Assembly (NCBI GenBank): GCA_030584085.1
Contig: CP129490.1
Location: 1,707,511 to 1,771,510 of the forward strand
Reading direction: 5' to 3'
DNA from: Melioribacteraceae bacterium
GTDB lineage: Bacteria > Bacteroidota > Ignavibacteria > Ignavibacteriales > Melioribacteraceae
DNA length: 64,000 bases
Positions 1 through 9,900 of this stretch are shown piece by piece. The notes beneath the pieces were generated by a model. It ran no database searches. It was not told the DNA's origin and saw nothing but the letters and a program-made list of their open reading frames with translations. The stretch's first letter is position 1; each line of letters opens with the position of its first letter. The translations under genes were made by a program, and so were the position numbers.

Positions 1-1
1 A

Positions 2-445
2 GGAATAATCCCGGCAATTTCCGAAGATAGAATTCAACTTACAGCGGGTTTAGGACAACGTGGTATATTGTTTTTCGATTTATCTAAATTACCTCCACAT
101 GTTAATATTAATAAAGCCGAACTAACTCTAAATGTTGATTCAACTTTATCTTATATCGGTTCACCGGATACTGATTCATTAAGATTACATTTATATTCTG
201 ATAGTACTAATAATGAAATTGCAAGCGACCAAAGAGGTTTGAGATTATATTTTGACGGAAAACAATTCAAAGGTGATATTGCAAGATTCGTTCAAGCTTT
301 TGTTTCCGGTAAGGAAAATCAAGGAATGAGTTTGACTTTAAGTAACGAAATTTCCGCAGTTGATAAATATGTGGTTTACGGCAGTAAATTTGCTGATCAA
401 ACTCTTAGACCTAAATTAGTCATTTACTATAACGTCTTTAACTGA
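2..445 (+). CDS. C-terminal part of a surface/secreted protein (DNRLRE-like), 5' end outside window
   Basis: The reading frame is open from base 2, so this is the 3' end of a gene that begins before the window. An in-frame TTG at 68 is probably internal, because the residues before it (ending GLGQRGILFFDLS) fit the same fold. The pattern of an FDLS segment, then LPPHVNINKAELTLNV, and a closing LRPKLVIYY strand resembles the beta-sandwich DNRLRE-type domains seen in secreted proteins of this group. There are no cysteines or catalytic motifs. It ends 5 bases before the next gene, which encodes an outer-membrane protein, so the two are probably co-transcribed. Function is unknown; the family call is inference. 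Confidence 0.6.
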   Translation, partial: GIIPAISEDRIQLTAGLGQRGILFFDLSKLPPHVNINKAELTLNVDSTLSYIGSPDTDSLRLHLYSDSTNNEIASDQRGLRLYFDGKQFKGDIARFVQAFVSGKENQGMSLTLSNEISAVDKYVVYGSKFADQTLRPKLVIYYNVFN

Positions 446-450
446 GGGAA

Positions 451-1689
451 ATGAAAAATAAAATTTTAATATCGTTACTCTTGCTTAGTTCAATAATACT
501 TGCTTCAGGTGGCTCGATCTATAGTCGTTATGGAATTGGTAATTTGTTAGTTTCAAACTCAGCAAGAGATGCCGGAACTGGTTTTTCGGGATTGGCTTAT
601 GCTCAACATGATCATATAAGTTTGTTAAACCCTGCCGGTTGGCATAAAATTGACATGACAAGATTCTCAACTGGTGTTTCCTTCACCGGATATGATATTG
701 CTGATATGACTCAATCAACCTTTTATTCAGAGACAGATTTCAGTGGGTTTTTAATTGCGTTTCCAATTTCAAATGATTACGGAATTACTTTCGTTGGAGG
801 TTTAACACCTTACAGCAATATTAATTATGATGTTTTATCCGACGTTGATGATCCGATTCTTGGAAAGCACACATTCGAATATTCCGGAGATGGCGGACTT
901 TCAAAAGCATTTCTTGGTTTTTCATATAAACTCCCATTTAATTTGGCCTTAGGCGGAACATTTGATTATTACAGTGATAAATCAGAATACAAATCGTCCG
1001 TTAAGTTTGAGCAAAACACTGATTTTGCCAACACCGAGTATGTGTTTGGCTTAAAAAGTAGAGGATTGGGTTTCTCATTTGGTCTGATTTCGCCCGATTT
1101 ATCACAAGTATTGAATATTGATGGTTTATCTCAGTTAAGATTAGGAGCAACTTATCAATTTGGTATGACTCTTAAAGTGGATTCTGTTGGGGCATATAAT
1201 AATTCTAATGGATACGAAGATTACCTGAGCAAAGGTTTTGATCGTGAGATTCCTCACAGATTAGGTCTTGGTTTAGCATTTAACTGGAGTGAAAACTATA
1301 CATTCATGGTCGATTTTGTGAATCAACCATTTTCCCAATTTAAAGAAAACAAAATCAAATCCGAGTATTTAAGGGATTTTTATCGTTATTCTATCGGTTT
1401 TGAATATCGGCACGCTTCTAGTAGATATGGTAGTACGTGGCAGCAAGTTATTTGGCGTGGCGGTTTAAGTTATGAACAAACACAGTTTATTTTTAATGGT
1501 AAGGGAATTGATGAAATGGCAGCTTATGCCGGAGTGTCATTCCCAATGGGTTTTGATAATTCAATTGACATTGGCTTGAAATATGGAATTCGAGGCACTA
1601 CTGATTTTAACTTGTTGAAAGAGAATATTTTCGCAGCTTTTATAACAATCAATTTTGGCGATCTCTGGTTCATCAGACCGGAGAGGTAA
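451..1689 (+). CDS. Outer-membrane beta-barrel protein with signal peptide
   Basis: The 412-residue product begins with a classic signal peptide (MKNKILISLLLLSSIILASG) followed directly by SIYSRYGIGNL, a motif I associate with a recurrent outer-membrane protein family of Bacteroidota/Ignavibacteria. The rest alternates short hydrophobic strands with Gly/Asn/Ser turns and ends in a strand (AAFITINFGDLWFIRPER), as expected of a beta barrel resembling FadL/PorV-type proteins. No enzymatic motif is visible. The ATG at 451 is preceded by GAGGGAA, a good ribosome binding site. It lies between a surface-protein gene and a secreted TPR protein, which suggests an envelope role. Transported substrate unknown. 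Confidence 0.7.
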   Translation: MKNKILISLLLLSSIILASGGSIYSRYGIGNLLVSNSARDAGTGFSGLAYAQHDHISLLNPAGWHKIDMTRFSTGVSFTGYDIADMTQSTFYSETDFSGFLIAFPISNDYGITFVGGLTPYSNINYDVLSDVDDPILGKHTFEYSGDGGLSKAFLGFSYKLPFNLALGGTFDYYSDKSEYKSSVKFEQNTDFANTEYVFGLKSRGLGFSFGLISPDLSQVLNIDGLSQLRLGATYQFGMTLKVDSVGAYNNSNGYEDYLSKGFDREIPHRLGLGLAFNWSENYTFMVDFVNQPFSQFKENKIKSEYLRDFYRYSIGFEYRHASSRYGSTWQQVIWRGGLSYEQTQFIFNGKGIDEMAAYAGVSFPMGFDNSIDIGLKYGIRGTTDFNLLKENIFAAFITINFGDLWFIRPER

Positions 1690-1709
1690 ACAAAATAGGG
1701 GATAAGAAA

Positions 1710-2948
1710 TTGAAACGGACTAAAAACTTACTCGCAATAATTTTAACAATATTTAGCATAAACTCCTTGGCTCAAAACCAAGAGATAATGGCTGAATTTA
1801 GTTTGTTTTATGAATATCATAAAAACGGTGATTTCGTTAGCGCGCTTCCTCATGGATGGAATGTAGTTAATGAAAATCCTGAGCAGTTTATAAGATACAA
1901 AATCTTCACACGAATGGAAGAAGCACTTTTCTACATGTATGATAGTGTAGCAACAACTGATGAAGAAAAATCTGCCATTGCAGACACAACTCTTTATCTG
2001 TATGAAAAAGCTATTCAATACGAACCTGATAAAAAATCTTATTTCTTAGCCAAGAAAGCGTTTGTAATTGAGACTTGGATTAAACCTTCTACCGAAGAAA
2101 TCATAAAAGCATATCAAGAGGCATTAGCTGAAGACCCGAATCTTGATACGTTTTATCAAGATAGACTGGGTACTATTTTGGCAAATAATGCTACTGAAGA
2201 AAATGGATACAAGTTGAAAGCGTTGGAACTGTATTCAAATTTATCTGAGAAAGAACCTGATAATGCTACATGGATTTCGAGAATTGAGAATTTAGCGGAA
2301 GATATGGATGAACTTGTTGAGATTACTTATAAATCTTGGCAGCTAGATCCTGAGAATATGGAAAAAGCATGGAAGTTTTCTAACACTGCAATGAGAAACA
2401 AAAGTTATGAACGAGCAATAGAAGGTTTGGAATTCTTAGTAGATAAAAGTCCTGATGTAATAAATTATTGGAATCAATTGGCTACAGCTTATCAAAAATT
2501 GGACATGACAGACAAAGCAGTTACCGCATATAAAAAATTGATTGATCTTCAACCTGAAAATGCAGAACACTATGTAAATCTTGCTGTTATGTATAAGAAT
2601 CAAGGTCAACTTTCTGCGGCAAGATCATTTTTACAAAAAGCTTCATCAGCTAATCCAAGTTGGGATTACCCAGTTTATATCGAAGGAACACTCTATGAGC
2701 AAGCTGCAAGAAGTTGTGGATTCGATTTTATGGATAAATTGGTTTATCTACTTGCAGTTGATACTTATAGAAGAGCAGCAGCAATGGGTGGAAGTTATAG
2801 CAGCACTGCAAGAGAAAGAGTATCGGCACTTGCAAATTCAATCCCGTCACAAGAAGATTACTTTTTCAGAAAATTAAAATCTGGTGAAAGTATTAAAATC
2901 GAAGGTAAATGTTACGACTGGATAGGCAGATCAGTTACAATTCCATAA
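1710..2948 (+). CDS. Secreted TPR-repeat protein
   Basis: A 412-residue product starting at TTG 1710, chosen because AGGGGAT precedes it by about 6 bases and it opens a signal peptide (KRTKNLLAIILTIFSINSLAQ). The mature part carries repeated helical pairs with TPR spacing, for example YWNQLATAYQKLDMTDKAVT, followed by a unit containing NAEHYVNLAVMYKNQGQLSA. TPR proteins act as protein-interaction scaffolds. The export signal and the adjacent outer-membrane protein gene place this one in the periplasm or at the outer membrane. The partner is unknown. It sits 15 bases upstream of glyA, probably in the same transcript. Confidence 0.75.
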   Translation: MKRTKNLLAIILTIFSINSLAQNQEIMAEFSLFYEYHKNGDFVSALPHGWNVVNENPEQFIRYKIFTRMEEALFYMYDSVATTDEEKSAIADTTLYLYEKAIQYEPDKKSYFLAKKAFVIETWIKPSTEEIIKAYQEALAEDPNLDTFYQDRLGTILANNATEENGYKLKALELYSNLSEKEPDNATWISRIENLAEDMDELVEITYKSWQLDPENMEKAWKFSNTAMRNKSYERAIEGLEFLVDKSPDVINYWNQLATAYQKLDMTDKAVTAYKKLIDLQPENAEHYVNLAVMYKNQGQLSAARSFLQKASSANPSWDYPVYIEGTLYEQAARSCGFDFMDKLVYLLAVDTYRRAAAMGGSYSSTARERVSALANSIPSQEDYFFRKLKSGESIKIEGKCYDWIGRSVTIP

Positions 2949-2963
2949 ACAAGGATTTAAGAA

Positions 2964-4262
2964 ATGTTAGAATATTTGAAGAACGATCCGGAAATTTTTG
3001 AAGTCGCAAATTTAGAATTAAATCGTCAAGAAGATCACTTAGAATTAATTGCTTCGGAAAATTTTGTATCTCTGCCTGTTTTAGCTGCGGCTGGTTCTAT
3101 TTTGACTAATAAATATGCAGAAGGTTACCCCGGTAAAAGATATTATGGTGGTTGTGAATATGTTGATATGGCTGAAGAGCTAGCTCGTGAAAGACTGAAA
3201 GAACTTTTTCATGCTGAATATGTTAACGTCCAACCTCACAGTGGTTCACAAGCAAACATGGCTGTTTACATGTCATTGCTTAAACCTGGAGATAAAGTTT
3301 TAGGTTTAAGTTTAGACCACGGTGGACATTTGACTCATGGATCATTCGTGAATTTTTCCGGACAAATTTATAAATCTGTTGGTTATACGTTAAGCGAAAA
3401 AAATCAGCAACTTGATTATAATTTAATTGAAGACCTTGCGGTAAAAGAAAAACCGAAACTTATTATTGCAGGCGCAAGCGCTTACTCACGTGATTGGGAT
3501 TATAAAGCTTTCAGAGAGATCGCTGATAAGGTTGGTGCATTTTTACTCTGCGATATGGCACATCCTGCCGGACTTATTTCTAAGGGATTATTAAATAGCC
3601 CAATTGATTATTGTGATGTTGTAACTTCTACAACGCATAAAACACTGAGAGGTCCGCGTGGTGGAATAATTCTTATCGGTAAAGACAGAGAAAATCCAAT
3701 GGGAATTAAAACTCCGAAGGGAGATCGTACAAAATTAATGTCAGAAGTATTTGATTCAATGGTTATGCCGGGTATTCAAGGCGGTCCGTTGATGCATGTT
3801 ATTATGGCTAAAGCTGTAGCATTCAAAGAAGCATTAAGCGATGATTTCAAAATTTATGCTCAGCAAGTCATTAAGAATGCAAAAAGATTAGCAGAGAAAT
3901 TAATATCATATGATTTCCAAATTATTTCCGGCGGAACAGACAATCACCTTATGTTAGTTGATTTAACGAATAAGGAAATCAGCGGTAAGAAAGCTGAAAA
4001 TACATTAGGTGCGGCGGGCATTACCGTTAACAAAAATATGATTCCGTTCGATAAGAAAAGTCCTTTCGTAACAAGCGGAATTAGAATAGGAACAGCAGCA
4101 GTTACAACCCGTGGTATGAAAGAAAATGAGATGGATCGGATTGGAGAATTGATAAATTCTGCATTAGTAAACCATGAAAACGAAAGTGAGTTAGCCAAAA
4201 TTAAAGAGGAAGTTAAATCACTTTGTTCAAATTTTCCTCTATATCCCGAACTTAGATCATAA
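2964..4262 (+). CDS. glyA: Serine hydroxymethyltransferase
   Basis: GlyA interconverts serine and glycine with tetrahydrofolate, supplying one-carbon units, and uses pyridoxal phosphate in the cytoplasm. The 432 residues match the usual bacterial length. Visible signatures are the N-terminal LIASENF segment, the [18 protein letters not shown] block near residue 60 that contributes active-site residues, and [14 protein letters not shown] with the PLP-binding lysine at about residue 226. The ATG at 2964 has AAGGA upstream. It is followed after 8 bases by tatC, so it shares an operon with unrelated housekeeping genes. Confidence 0.96.
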   Translation: MLEYLKNDPEIFEVANLELNRQEDHLELIASENFVSLPVLAAAGSILTNKYAEGYPGKRYYGGCEYVDMAEELARERLKELFHAEYVNVQPHSGSQANMAVYMSLLKPGDKVLGLSLDHGGHLTHGSFVNFSGQIYKSVGYTLSEKNQQLDYNLIEDLAVKEKPKLIIAGASAYSRDWDYKAFREIADKVGAFLLCDMAHPAGLISKGLLNSPIDYCDVVTSTTHKTLRGPRGGIILIGKDRENPMGIKTPKGDRTKLMSEVFDSMVMPGIQGGPLMHVIMAKAVAFKEALSDDFKIYAQQVIKNAKRLAEKLISYDFQIISGGTDNHLMLVDLTNKEISGKKAENTLGAAGITVNKNMIPFDKKSPFVTSGIRIGTAAVTTRGMKENEMDRIGELINSALVNHENESELAKIKEEVKSLCSNFPLYPELRS

Positions 4263-4270
4263 GTAATTAA

Positions 4271-5032
4271 GTGAGTTCTGAAGAAAAGAAATTAGAAGAC
4301 GATGAATCACCTGAAGTCGAAATGTCTTTCCTAGATCATCTTGAGGAATTACGTTGGCGAATTCTATACTCTTTAATTGGAATAGCTGTCGGTACTGTTG
4401 TTGCTTGGATTTTTATTGATATAATCATTGATCACATCTTACTGCGTCCGGCTCAACATGCTGATATAAGTCTTCAAAACCTAAGACCTTTCGGACAATT
4501 ATTCTTGTATTTTCAAGTTGCATTCATAGTCGGTATAATATTGAGTATCCCCAACATTTTTTATCAACTATGGTTATTTGTCTCTCCGGCTTTACGATCG
4601 AACGAAAAAAAATATGTAACCGCGGTTGTGGGATTTTCCACATTATGTTTTCTTGGTGGAATTGTGTTTGCTTATTTTGTGATGCTTCCGTTTACTCTGT
4701 CATTTGCAGGTAAATTTGGTTCCGAATTAATTGAGAACAACTTTGCGATTGATGAATACTTTTCCATTATTATCAGTGTGATGCTTGCAGCCGGAATTGT
4801 TTTCGAATTACCAATGATGTCGTTCTTTTTATCCAGATTAGGGTTATTAACTCCCGCGTTTATGAAAAAATATAGAAGGCATGCAATTGTTGGTATTCTA
4901 ATCGCAGCAGCAATTCTCACTCCGGGCACAGACCCAATAGCTCAAGTACTTCTAGCCGTTCCGTTGGTTTTATTATATGAAATAAGTATTTTTGTTTCAA
5001 AAATATTTCAGAGAAAGAGTGTCTCAGATTAA
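4271..5032 (+). CDS. tatC: Sec-independent protein translocase TatC
   Basis: TatC is the membrane receptor for twin-arginine signal peptides and, with TatA, forms the Tat export pore. The 253-residue product starts at GTG 4271 and has the family's N-terminal MSFLDHLEELRWRI segment followed by six hydrophobic helices, including the conserved region ALRSNEKKYV and the late ILTPGTDP motif. It ends inside the start of the next gene. Its presence near the respiratory operon is notable because actB and the small protein at 6802-6969 both carry Tat signals. No tatA is visible in the window. Confidence 0.95.
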   Translation: MSSEEKKLEDDESPEVEMSFLDHLEELRWRILYSLIGIAVGTVVAWIFIDIIIDHILLRPAQHADISLQNLRPFGQLFLYFQVAFIVGIILSIPNIFYQLWLFVSPALRSNEKKYVTAVVGFSTLCFLGGIVFAYFVMLPFTLSFAGKFGSELIENNFAIDEYFSIIISVMLAAGIVFELPMMSFFLSRLGLLTPAFMKKYRRHAIVGILIAAAILTPGTDPIAQVLLAVPLVLLYEISIFVSKIFQRKSVSD

Positions 5033-5999
5033 ACTTCCAGAAATAATCCTTCCCATTCAACAAGAACTCGAATCCTTCAACGATAAATTTAAATCCTCAA
5101 TCAAATCTAAAGTTGGTTTAGTTGATTTAGTAACTAAATACATCTTAAAACAAAAAGGTAAAAAGATCCGTCCGGTTTTGGTTTTACTTTCTGCAGGTAT
5201 AAGCGGAGGGATTTCTGATCGTTCTTATAGAGGTGCAGTTTTAGTTGAGATGCTCCACACAGCAACTCTAGTTCATGATGATGTGGTTGATGCCGCTGAA
5301 ACACGAAGAGGACTACCATCGATAAATGCTGTCTGGAAAAATAAAGTAGCCGTCTTGATTGGAGATTATCTTCTTTCACGAGGATTAATGCTTGCGGTTG
5401 ATGGTAATGATTTCGATTTTTTGAGAATTGTTACTGATACTGTAAAAAGAATGTCGGAAGGTGAACTTCTTCAAATTAGCAAAACAAGAAAATTGGATAT
5501 CGACGAAGAAACTTATTATAAAATAATTTCTGACAAAACCGCATCGCTGATTTCAACTTGTTGCGAGATTGGTGCAAAAAGTGCAACCCAGAATGAAGGT
5601 CAAATACAAGCTATGAGAAGCTTTGGTGAAGCTTTGGGTATAGCTTTTCAAATAAAAGACGACATATTGGATTATACTGGGAAAACAAAAATTTTGGGAA
5701 AACCTCTTGGTGGTGATATCAAGGAGAAAAAAATCACCCTACCTTTGATTTATTCTCTTAAAAATGTCGATAAAAGTGAAGCAAAACGAATTATTAATCT
5801 TATCAAAAGTGAACGCAAAAAGGGCAGAATTCAAGAAGTGATTGATTTCGTTTTGACAAATGGCGGGATTGAATATGCTGAAAAAGAGGCAGAAAAGTGG
5901 ATAAGTAAGGCAAAAGAAAGTCTCAATACCTTTGCAGAAAGTCAATACAAACAGTCTTTAACTGAATTAGTAGATTTTGTCGTCCAGAGACGAAACTAA
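5019..5999 (+). CDS. Polyprenyl diphosphate synthase (octaprenyl/heptaprenyl type)
   Basis: A trans-isoprenyl diphosphate synthase that elongates farnesyl or geranylgeranyl diphosphate with IPP to make the side chain of menaquinone or a related quinone. Both aspartate-rich metal motifs are present: DDVVD at about residues 87-91 and DDILD at about residues 214-218. GTG 5019 is preferred (preceded by GAGAAAGA, 14-base overlap with tatC); a TTG at 4992 would add nine residues. Length (326 aa) fits long-chain synthases such as IspB or HepT. Exact chain length cannot be read from sequence. It is the last gene before a hairpin and the respiratory operon that would use its quinone product. Confidence 0.88.
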   Translation: MSQIKLPEIILPIQQELESFNDKFKSSIKSKVGLVDLVTKYILKQKGKKIRPVLVLLSAGISGGISDRSYRGAVLVEMLHTATLVHDDVVDAAETRRGLPSINAVWKNKVAVLIGDYLLSRGLMLAVDGNDFDFLRIVTDTVKRMSEGELLQISKTRKLDIDEETYYKIISDKTASLISTCCEIGAKSATQNEGQIQAMRSFGEALGIAFQIKDDILDYTGKTKILGKPLGGDIKEKKITLPLIYSLKNVDKSEAKRIINLIKSERKKGRIQEVIDFVLTNGGIEYAEKEAEKWISKAKESLNTFAESQYKQSLTELVDFVVQRRN

Positions 6000-6012
6000 T
6001 TAGAAATTTAAT

Positions 6013-6046
6013 ATCTATTCTTGAGTAGATTTTCTTTTGTTTTTAA
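6013..6046 (+). terminator. Weak intrinsic terminator after the polyprenyl synthase gene
   Basis: ATCTATT and AGTAGAT (6013-6019 and 6024-6030) can pair as a 7-bp stem with one T-G wobble around a CTTG loop, followed by a T-rich run to about 6046. The position 14 bases after the stop codon fits a terminator, but the stem is AT-rich and weak. Confidence 0.45.
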
Positions 6047-6070
6047 TCGTAATTTTTTATTTTTCGGACT

Positions 6071-6101
6071 GATTAAATAAGATTATTTATCTTATCTAAT
6101 C
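6071..6101. promoter_or_regulatory. 31-bp inverted repeat upstream of the ACIII operon, candidate operator
   Basis: Two 13-base arms, 6071-6083 and 6089-6101, are inverted copies with a single mismatch around a 5-base TATTT spacer. No T-run follows on the + strand, which argues against a simple terminator. The right arm ends exactly where the best -35 candidate (6102) begins, so a dimeric regulator bound here would contact the promoter. The identity of any regulator is unknown. Confidence 0.5.
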
Positions 6102-6130
6102 TTGATCATTAAAAAAGTCATACCTATTAA
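6102..6130 (+). promoter_or_regulatory. Predicted sigma-70-like promoter of the ACIII/caa3 operon
   Basis: TTGATC (6102-6107) and TATTAA (6125-6130) are separated by exactly 17 bases. This would start transcription near 6137, leaving a leader of about 85 bases before actA. A comparable TTGAAA-17-TATATT element precedes the tRNA genes in this window, which supports use of this promoter type. Confidence 0.45.
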
Positions 6131-6222
6131 TTAACAGAAAATATTTAGCATTAATAATTATTTGAGTTCCCCGAAAGGATTAAAATAACTTAATAGGAAA
6201 ACGTTGTAGCTAAAGGTTACTG

Positions 6223-6792
6223 ATGAAAAAAACTTTACTTGACTATACTCTTAAAATTCGCCTTCCATTAACATTATTTGTAGTAGCAGCAACATTCGTA
6301 ATAACTTTTTATGCATCAAGAGCCGAAAGAGACGGGATTGGTTATGAACCCGAACAACCGATTGCTTTCTCACATAGACTTCATGCCGGTTTAATGGAAA
6401 TCGATTGTCAATATTGTCATACCGGTGTTGAAAAGGGAAGACATGCTTTAATTCCTTCCGTTAACATCTGCATGAATTGCCACTCAGTTGCACGAAAAAA
6501 TCAACCGGAAATTATTAAGTTGACAGAGTATTACGAGAATAACAAACCATTACCATGGGAACGAATTCACAAAGTTCCTGAGTATGCATACTTTAATCAT
6601 AGTGTTCACGTTAATAATAAAATAGAATGTGAATCTTGTCATGGAGATGTTGCTCAAATGGATGTTGTTAAACAAGTAAAAGGATTTACAATGGGAGATT
6701 GTTTAGCATGTCACAGAAGCCCGGAAGAACATTTACCATATCTTAAAAATGTAAAAATCGGACCGGAAAATTGTGCAGCTTGTCATAGATAA
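6223..6792 (+). CDS. actA: Alternative complex III subunit A, pentaheme cytochrome c
   Basis: ActA is the membrane-anchored multiheme cytochrome of ACIII, a quinol:electron-acceptor oxidoreductase that replaces the bc1 complex. The 189 residues contain one N-terminal hydrophobic anchor (about 15-31) and five CXXCH heme sites starting at about C62, C83, C136, C160 and C184. That count matches the pentaheme ActA family. Extra histidines such as FSHRLH and FNHSVH could serve as distal ligands. It opens a 15-kb operon that runs to the terminator at 21.3 kb, and lies 9 bases upstream of a small Tat-signal gene. Confidence 0.93.
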   Translation: MKKTLLDYTLKIRLPLTLFVVAATFVITFYASRAERDGIGYEPEQPIAFSHRLHAGLMEIDCQYCHTGVEKGRHALIPSVNICMNCHSVARKNQPEIIKLTEYYENNKPLPWERIHKVPEYAYFNHSVHVNNKIECESCHGDVAQMDVVKQVKGFTMGDCLACHRSPEEHLPYLKNVKIGPENCAACHR

Positions 6793-6801
6793 GAGAAAAT
6801 T

Positions 6802-6969
6802 ATGAAAACAAAATTAAACAGACGAAAATTTTTTGCATTAAGCGGGTTTGCCGCCATCGGAACCGCATTTTTTACAAACACTCCTCTCAAGTATTTTGAT
6901 AGAACAAATAGAATTTCAGTAACTAAAAAAGTTAAACTGCATCCGGATGCGGTCAAAAGAACTAAATAA
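6802..6969 (+). CDS. Small 55-residue twin-arginine-signal protein between actA and actB
   Basis: An ATG at 6802, nine bases after actA, opens a 55-codon frame ending at TAA 6967-6969, 11 bases before actB. The product starts MKTKLNRRKFFALSGFAAIG, a twin-arginine export signal followed by a hydrophobic stretch, and ends in a short basic tail. No cofactor motif is visible. It recalls the small Tat-target proteins encoded next to formate dehydrogenase genes, whose enzymes are distant relatives of ActB. A role in export or assembly of ActB is inference. Tight operon spacing and a coherent Tat signal make it a real gene in my view, although it is below usual length cut-offs. Confidence 0.75.
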   Translation: MKTKLNRRKFFALSGFAAIGTAFFTNTPLKYFDRTNRISVTKKVKLHPDAVKRTK

Positions 6970-6980
6970 GGTTTTTAAGA

Positions 6981-9900
6981 ATGTCTGATAAGAAAAAAAT
7001 CAATAATCCGAATTTTTGGCGAAGCATTAAAGAATATCATGATAATGATGCAGTCTTTGAATCGAAAGTAAACGAATTCAAAGAAGGGGTTACGGATGAT
7101 TTTGAACCCTCCGAAATTAACGGTGTCTCAAGAAGAAAATTTTTAGCTCTACTCTCGGCTTCTGCTGCTTTTGCAGTTACTTCTTGCACAGATTATCGTG
7201 ATAAAGGTGAGATTGTGCCTTACAACAAAAGACCGGAAGGAGTATTACCGGGAAAACCGAATTTTTATGCTTCAACTTGTACAGAATGTTCCCAAAACTG
7301 TGGAATTTTAGTTAAGACACGAGAAGGAAGACCAATTAAAGTTGATGGTAATCCTGACCATCCGGTTAATAAAGGAAAGTTATGTACAATTGGTCAAGCA
7401 TCAATTCTTAACCTTTATGATCCGGAAAGATTGCAATATCCATTAAAAGGGAATAGTAAGACGAGTTGGGATACCGTTAACTCTGACATTATCGCAGAGT
7501 TGAATTCAGCAGACACATCAAATAAAGAAATTGCAATAATAACCGGAGCAATTACATCTCCAACAACAGCTCGTCTATTAAATGATTTTGTAAATAAATT
7601 TCCCACTGCAAAAGTTTATTCATACGAATTAATTAATGATAAAAATAAAAGAGATGCATGGAAAGAATCCTATGGCGTTGATACAATTCCGGCTATAAAA
7701 CTTGATGAAGCTGATGTAATTCTATCATTAGATTCTGATTTCTTAGGTAAAGAAAATTCTTCCGTTGAAAACATGAGAAAGTTTGCATCAAGAAGAGATT
7801 TAATGAAGGGAACTGATTTTAATCGTCTGTATGTAGCAGAAGGTGGGATGAGTTTAACAGGTACCAATGCAGACTACCGCTTACGTGTTCGTCCCGATTA
7901 TCAATTACAATTTGTTCTGGCTTTACTCAATGAAATAGTAAATAGAAGAAATGCTTCGGAAATATCGCTAAGTTCTTCAGCTACATCGTTAATCTCAAAA
8001 CATGATCTAAAAAGTTTTGTCACAAAGCATAATTTAAACGAAAAGTATATTGCTAGCCTGGTTGATGATCTCATCCAAAATAAAGGTAAGGCAATTGTTT
8101 TAGCCGGTGAAACTCTTGATAAAGAAGTACATATCGCAGTAAATCTTCTTAATGAAGTGCTGGGTAATTCATCTTTGTATAATGAAAATTCATATTCTTC
8201 GTTACAGCTATCAATGAGCAGCGCAGAAGATATCAAGCGATTAATTGGAAATATGAAATCCGGAAGTGTCGGAGTAGTAATTCATTTTGATACTAATCCC
8301 GTTTATCACTTTCCGGGAAAATTAGATTATGTTTCTGCCTTAGCTAATGTAAAAACTACAATTTCATTGTCAGAAAATATTAATGAAACTTCAGAGAAAT
8401 GTCTTTATACATTACCTATAAATCATACACTTGAGTCATGGAATGACTTCCAAGTTAGAAGCGATGTTTACTCAACACAGCAGCCTGTAATTTCTCCGTT
8501 ATTTGATTCTAGACAGAAAGAAGCAATTGTATTTAATTGGATAAATAATAAAAATTATTCCGATGATATTTATCATAAATACTTGATGAATAATTTTAGA
8601 GAATTGGTTTATTCTAATTTCAATACTATTGTCGATTTCAATACATTTTGGTTTACCACTCTTCATGATGGTGTCATCGCAATAAAGAATGATTCATTAA
8701 AATTAGCATTCAAAATAAGTGCATTCGAATCTATCAAAGAAAGTAAAGTATCCGAGTCCATCGCTGTTCAACTTCAGAAAAATTATTTCATCGGTGATGG
8801 AAGATTCACAAACAATGGTTGGCTTCAAGAAACTCCCCATCCGGTATCAAAAGTTACATGGGATAATTATGCTGCATTGTCTCCCGCTACTGCTGAAAAA
8901 TTATCGGTTGAAAATAATGATGTAATAAAAATTGAAATAAACAATTCACAACTCGAAATTACTGCATTTGTTCAACCCGGTATGGCTGATGACCTTATTA
9001 CGATAGAGTTGGGTTATGGAAGAACTGTTGCCGGTGAAGCCGGAAGTAATGTTGGCTTCAATGCAAATAATTTGTTGAATTATGTCGAGAATAATACTCA
9101 ATACATTCTAGGAAATGCAACCGTAAGTAAAACCGGTTCTACCTATGCATTGGTTTCAACTCAAGAACATCACGCAGTTGATGATTCATTAGTAAAAGAT
9201 TTTCACTTGATCAGAGATATTATTCAAGAAGGAACTATAGAAAAATACAAAACAGATCCTAAGTTTTTACATCATGGTTCACATAAATTATTAAATATTA
9301 CCGAGCCGTTTGCTTATGAAGGTGTTAAGTGGGGAATGGCAATAGATTTAAATAAATGTACAAGCTGCTCTGCTTGTGTCACATCATGTAATGTTGAAAA
9401 TAATATACCGGTGGTTGGAAAAGATCAAGTCGCAAACGGACGAGAAATGCAGTGGATCAGACTCGATAGATATTATTCCGGTACTCCGGAAGATCCGATT
9501 GTTAGCAATCAACCAATGTTATGTCAGCATTGCGACAACGCGCCTTGCGAAAATGTCTGCCCGGTAAATGCGACAAATCATAGTACCGACGGATTGAATC
9601 AAATGGCATATAACAGATGTGTTGGTACAAGGTATTGTGCAAATAACTGTCCATATAAAGTTCGCCGTTTTAACTTCTATAATTTCCGAGATCATTTTGC
9701 AAATGCGTATTATGAAAATGATGTAACTTCATTGGTGAATAATCCTGAGGTGACAGTTAGATCACGCGGCGTTATGGAAAAATGTACATTCTGTGTTCAA
9801 CGTATTATGGATGAAAGAGAGAATGCAATTCGTGAAGGACGTGAAGTAATTGGAAGTAATGTTAAGACAGCATGTCAAACAGCTTGTCCAACTGATGCAA

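Noticed and set aside
6071-6101. The 31-bp dyad as a terminator of the polyprenyl synthase gene
   Set aside because: No T-run follows it on the + strand, it is 70 bases from the stop codon, and a hairpin with a T-run lies closer at 6013-6046. A terminator role is not fully excluded but is less likely than an operator.
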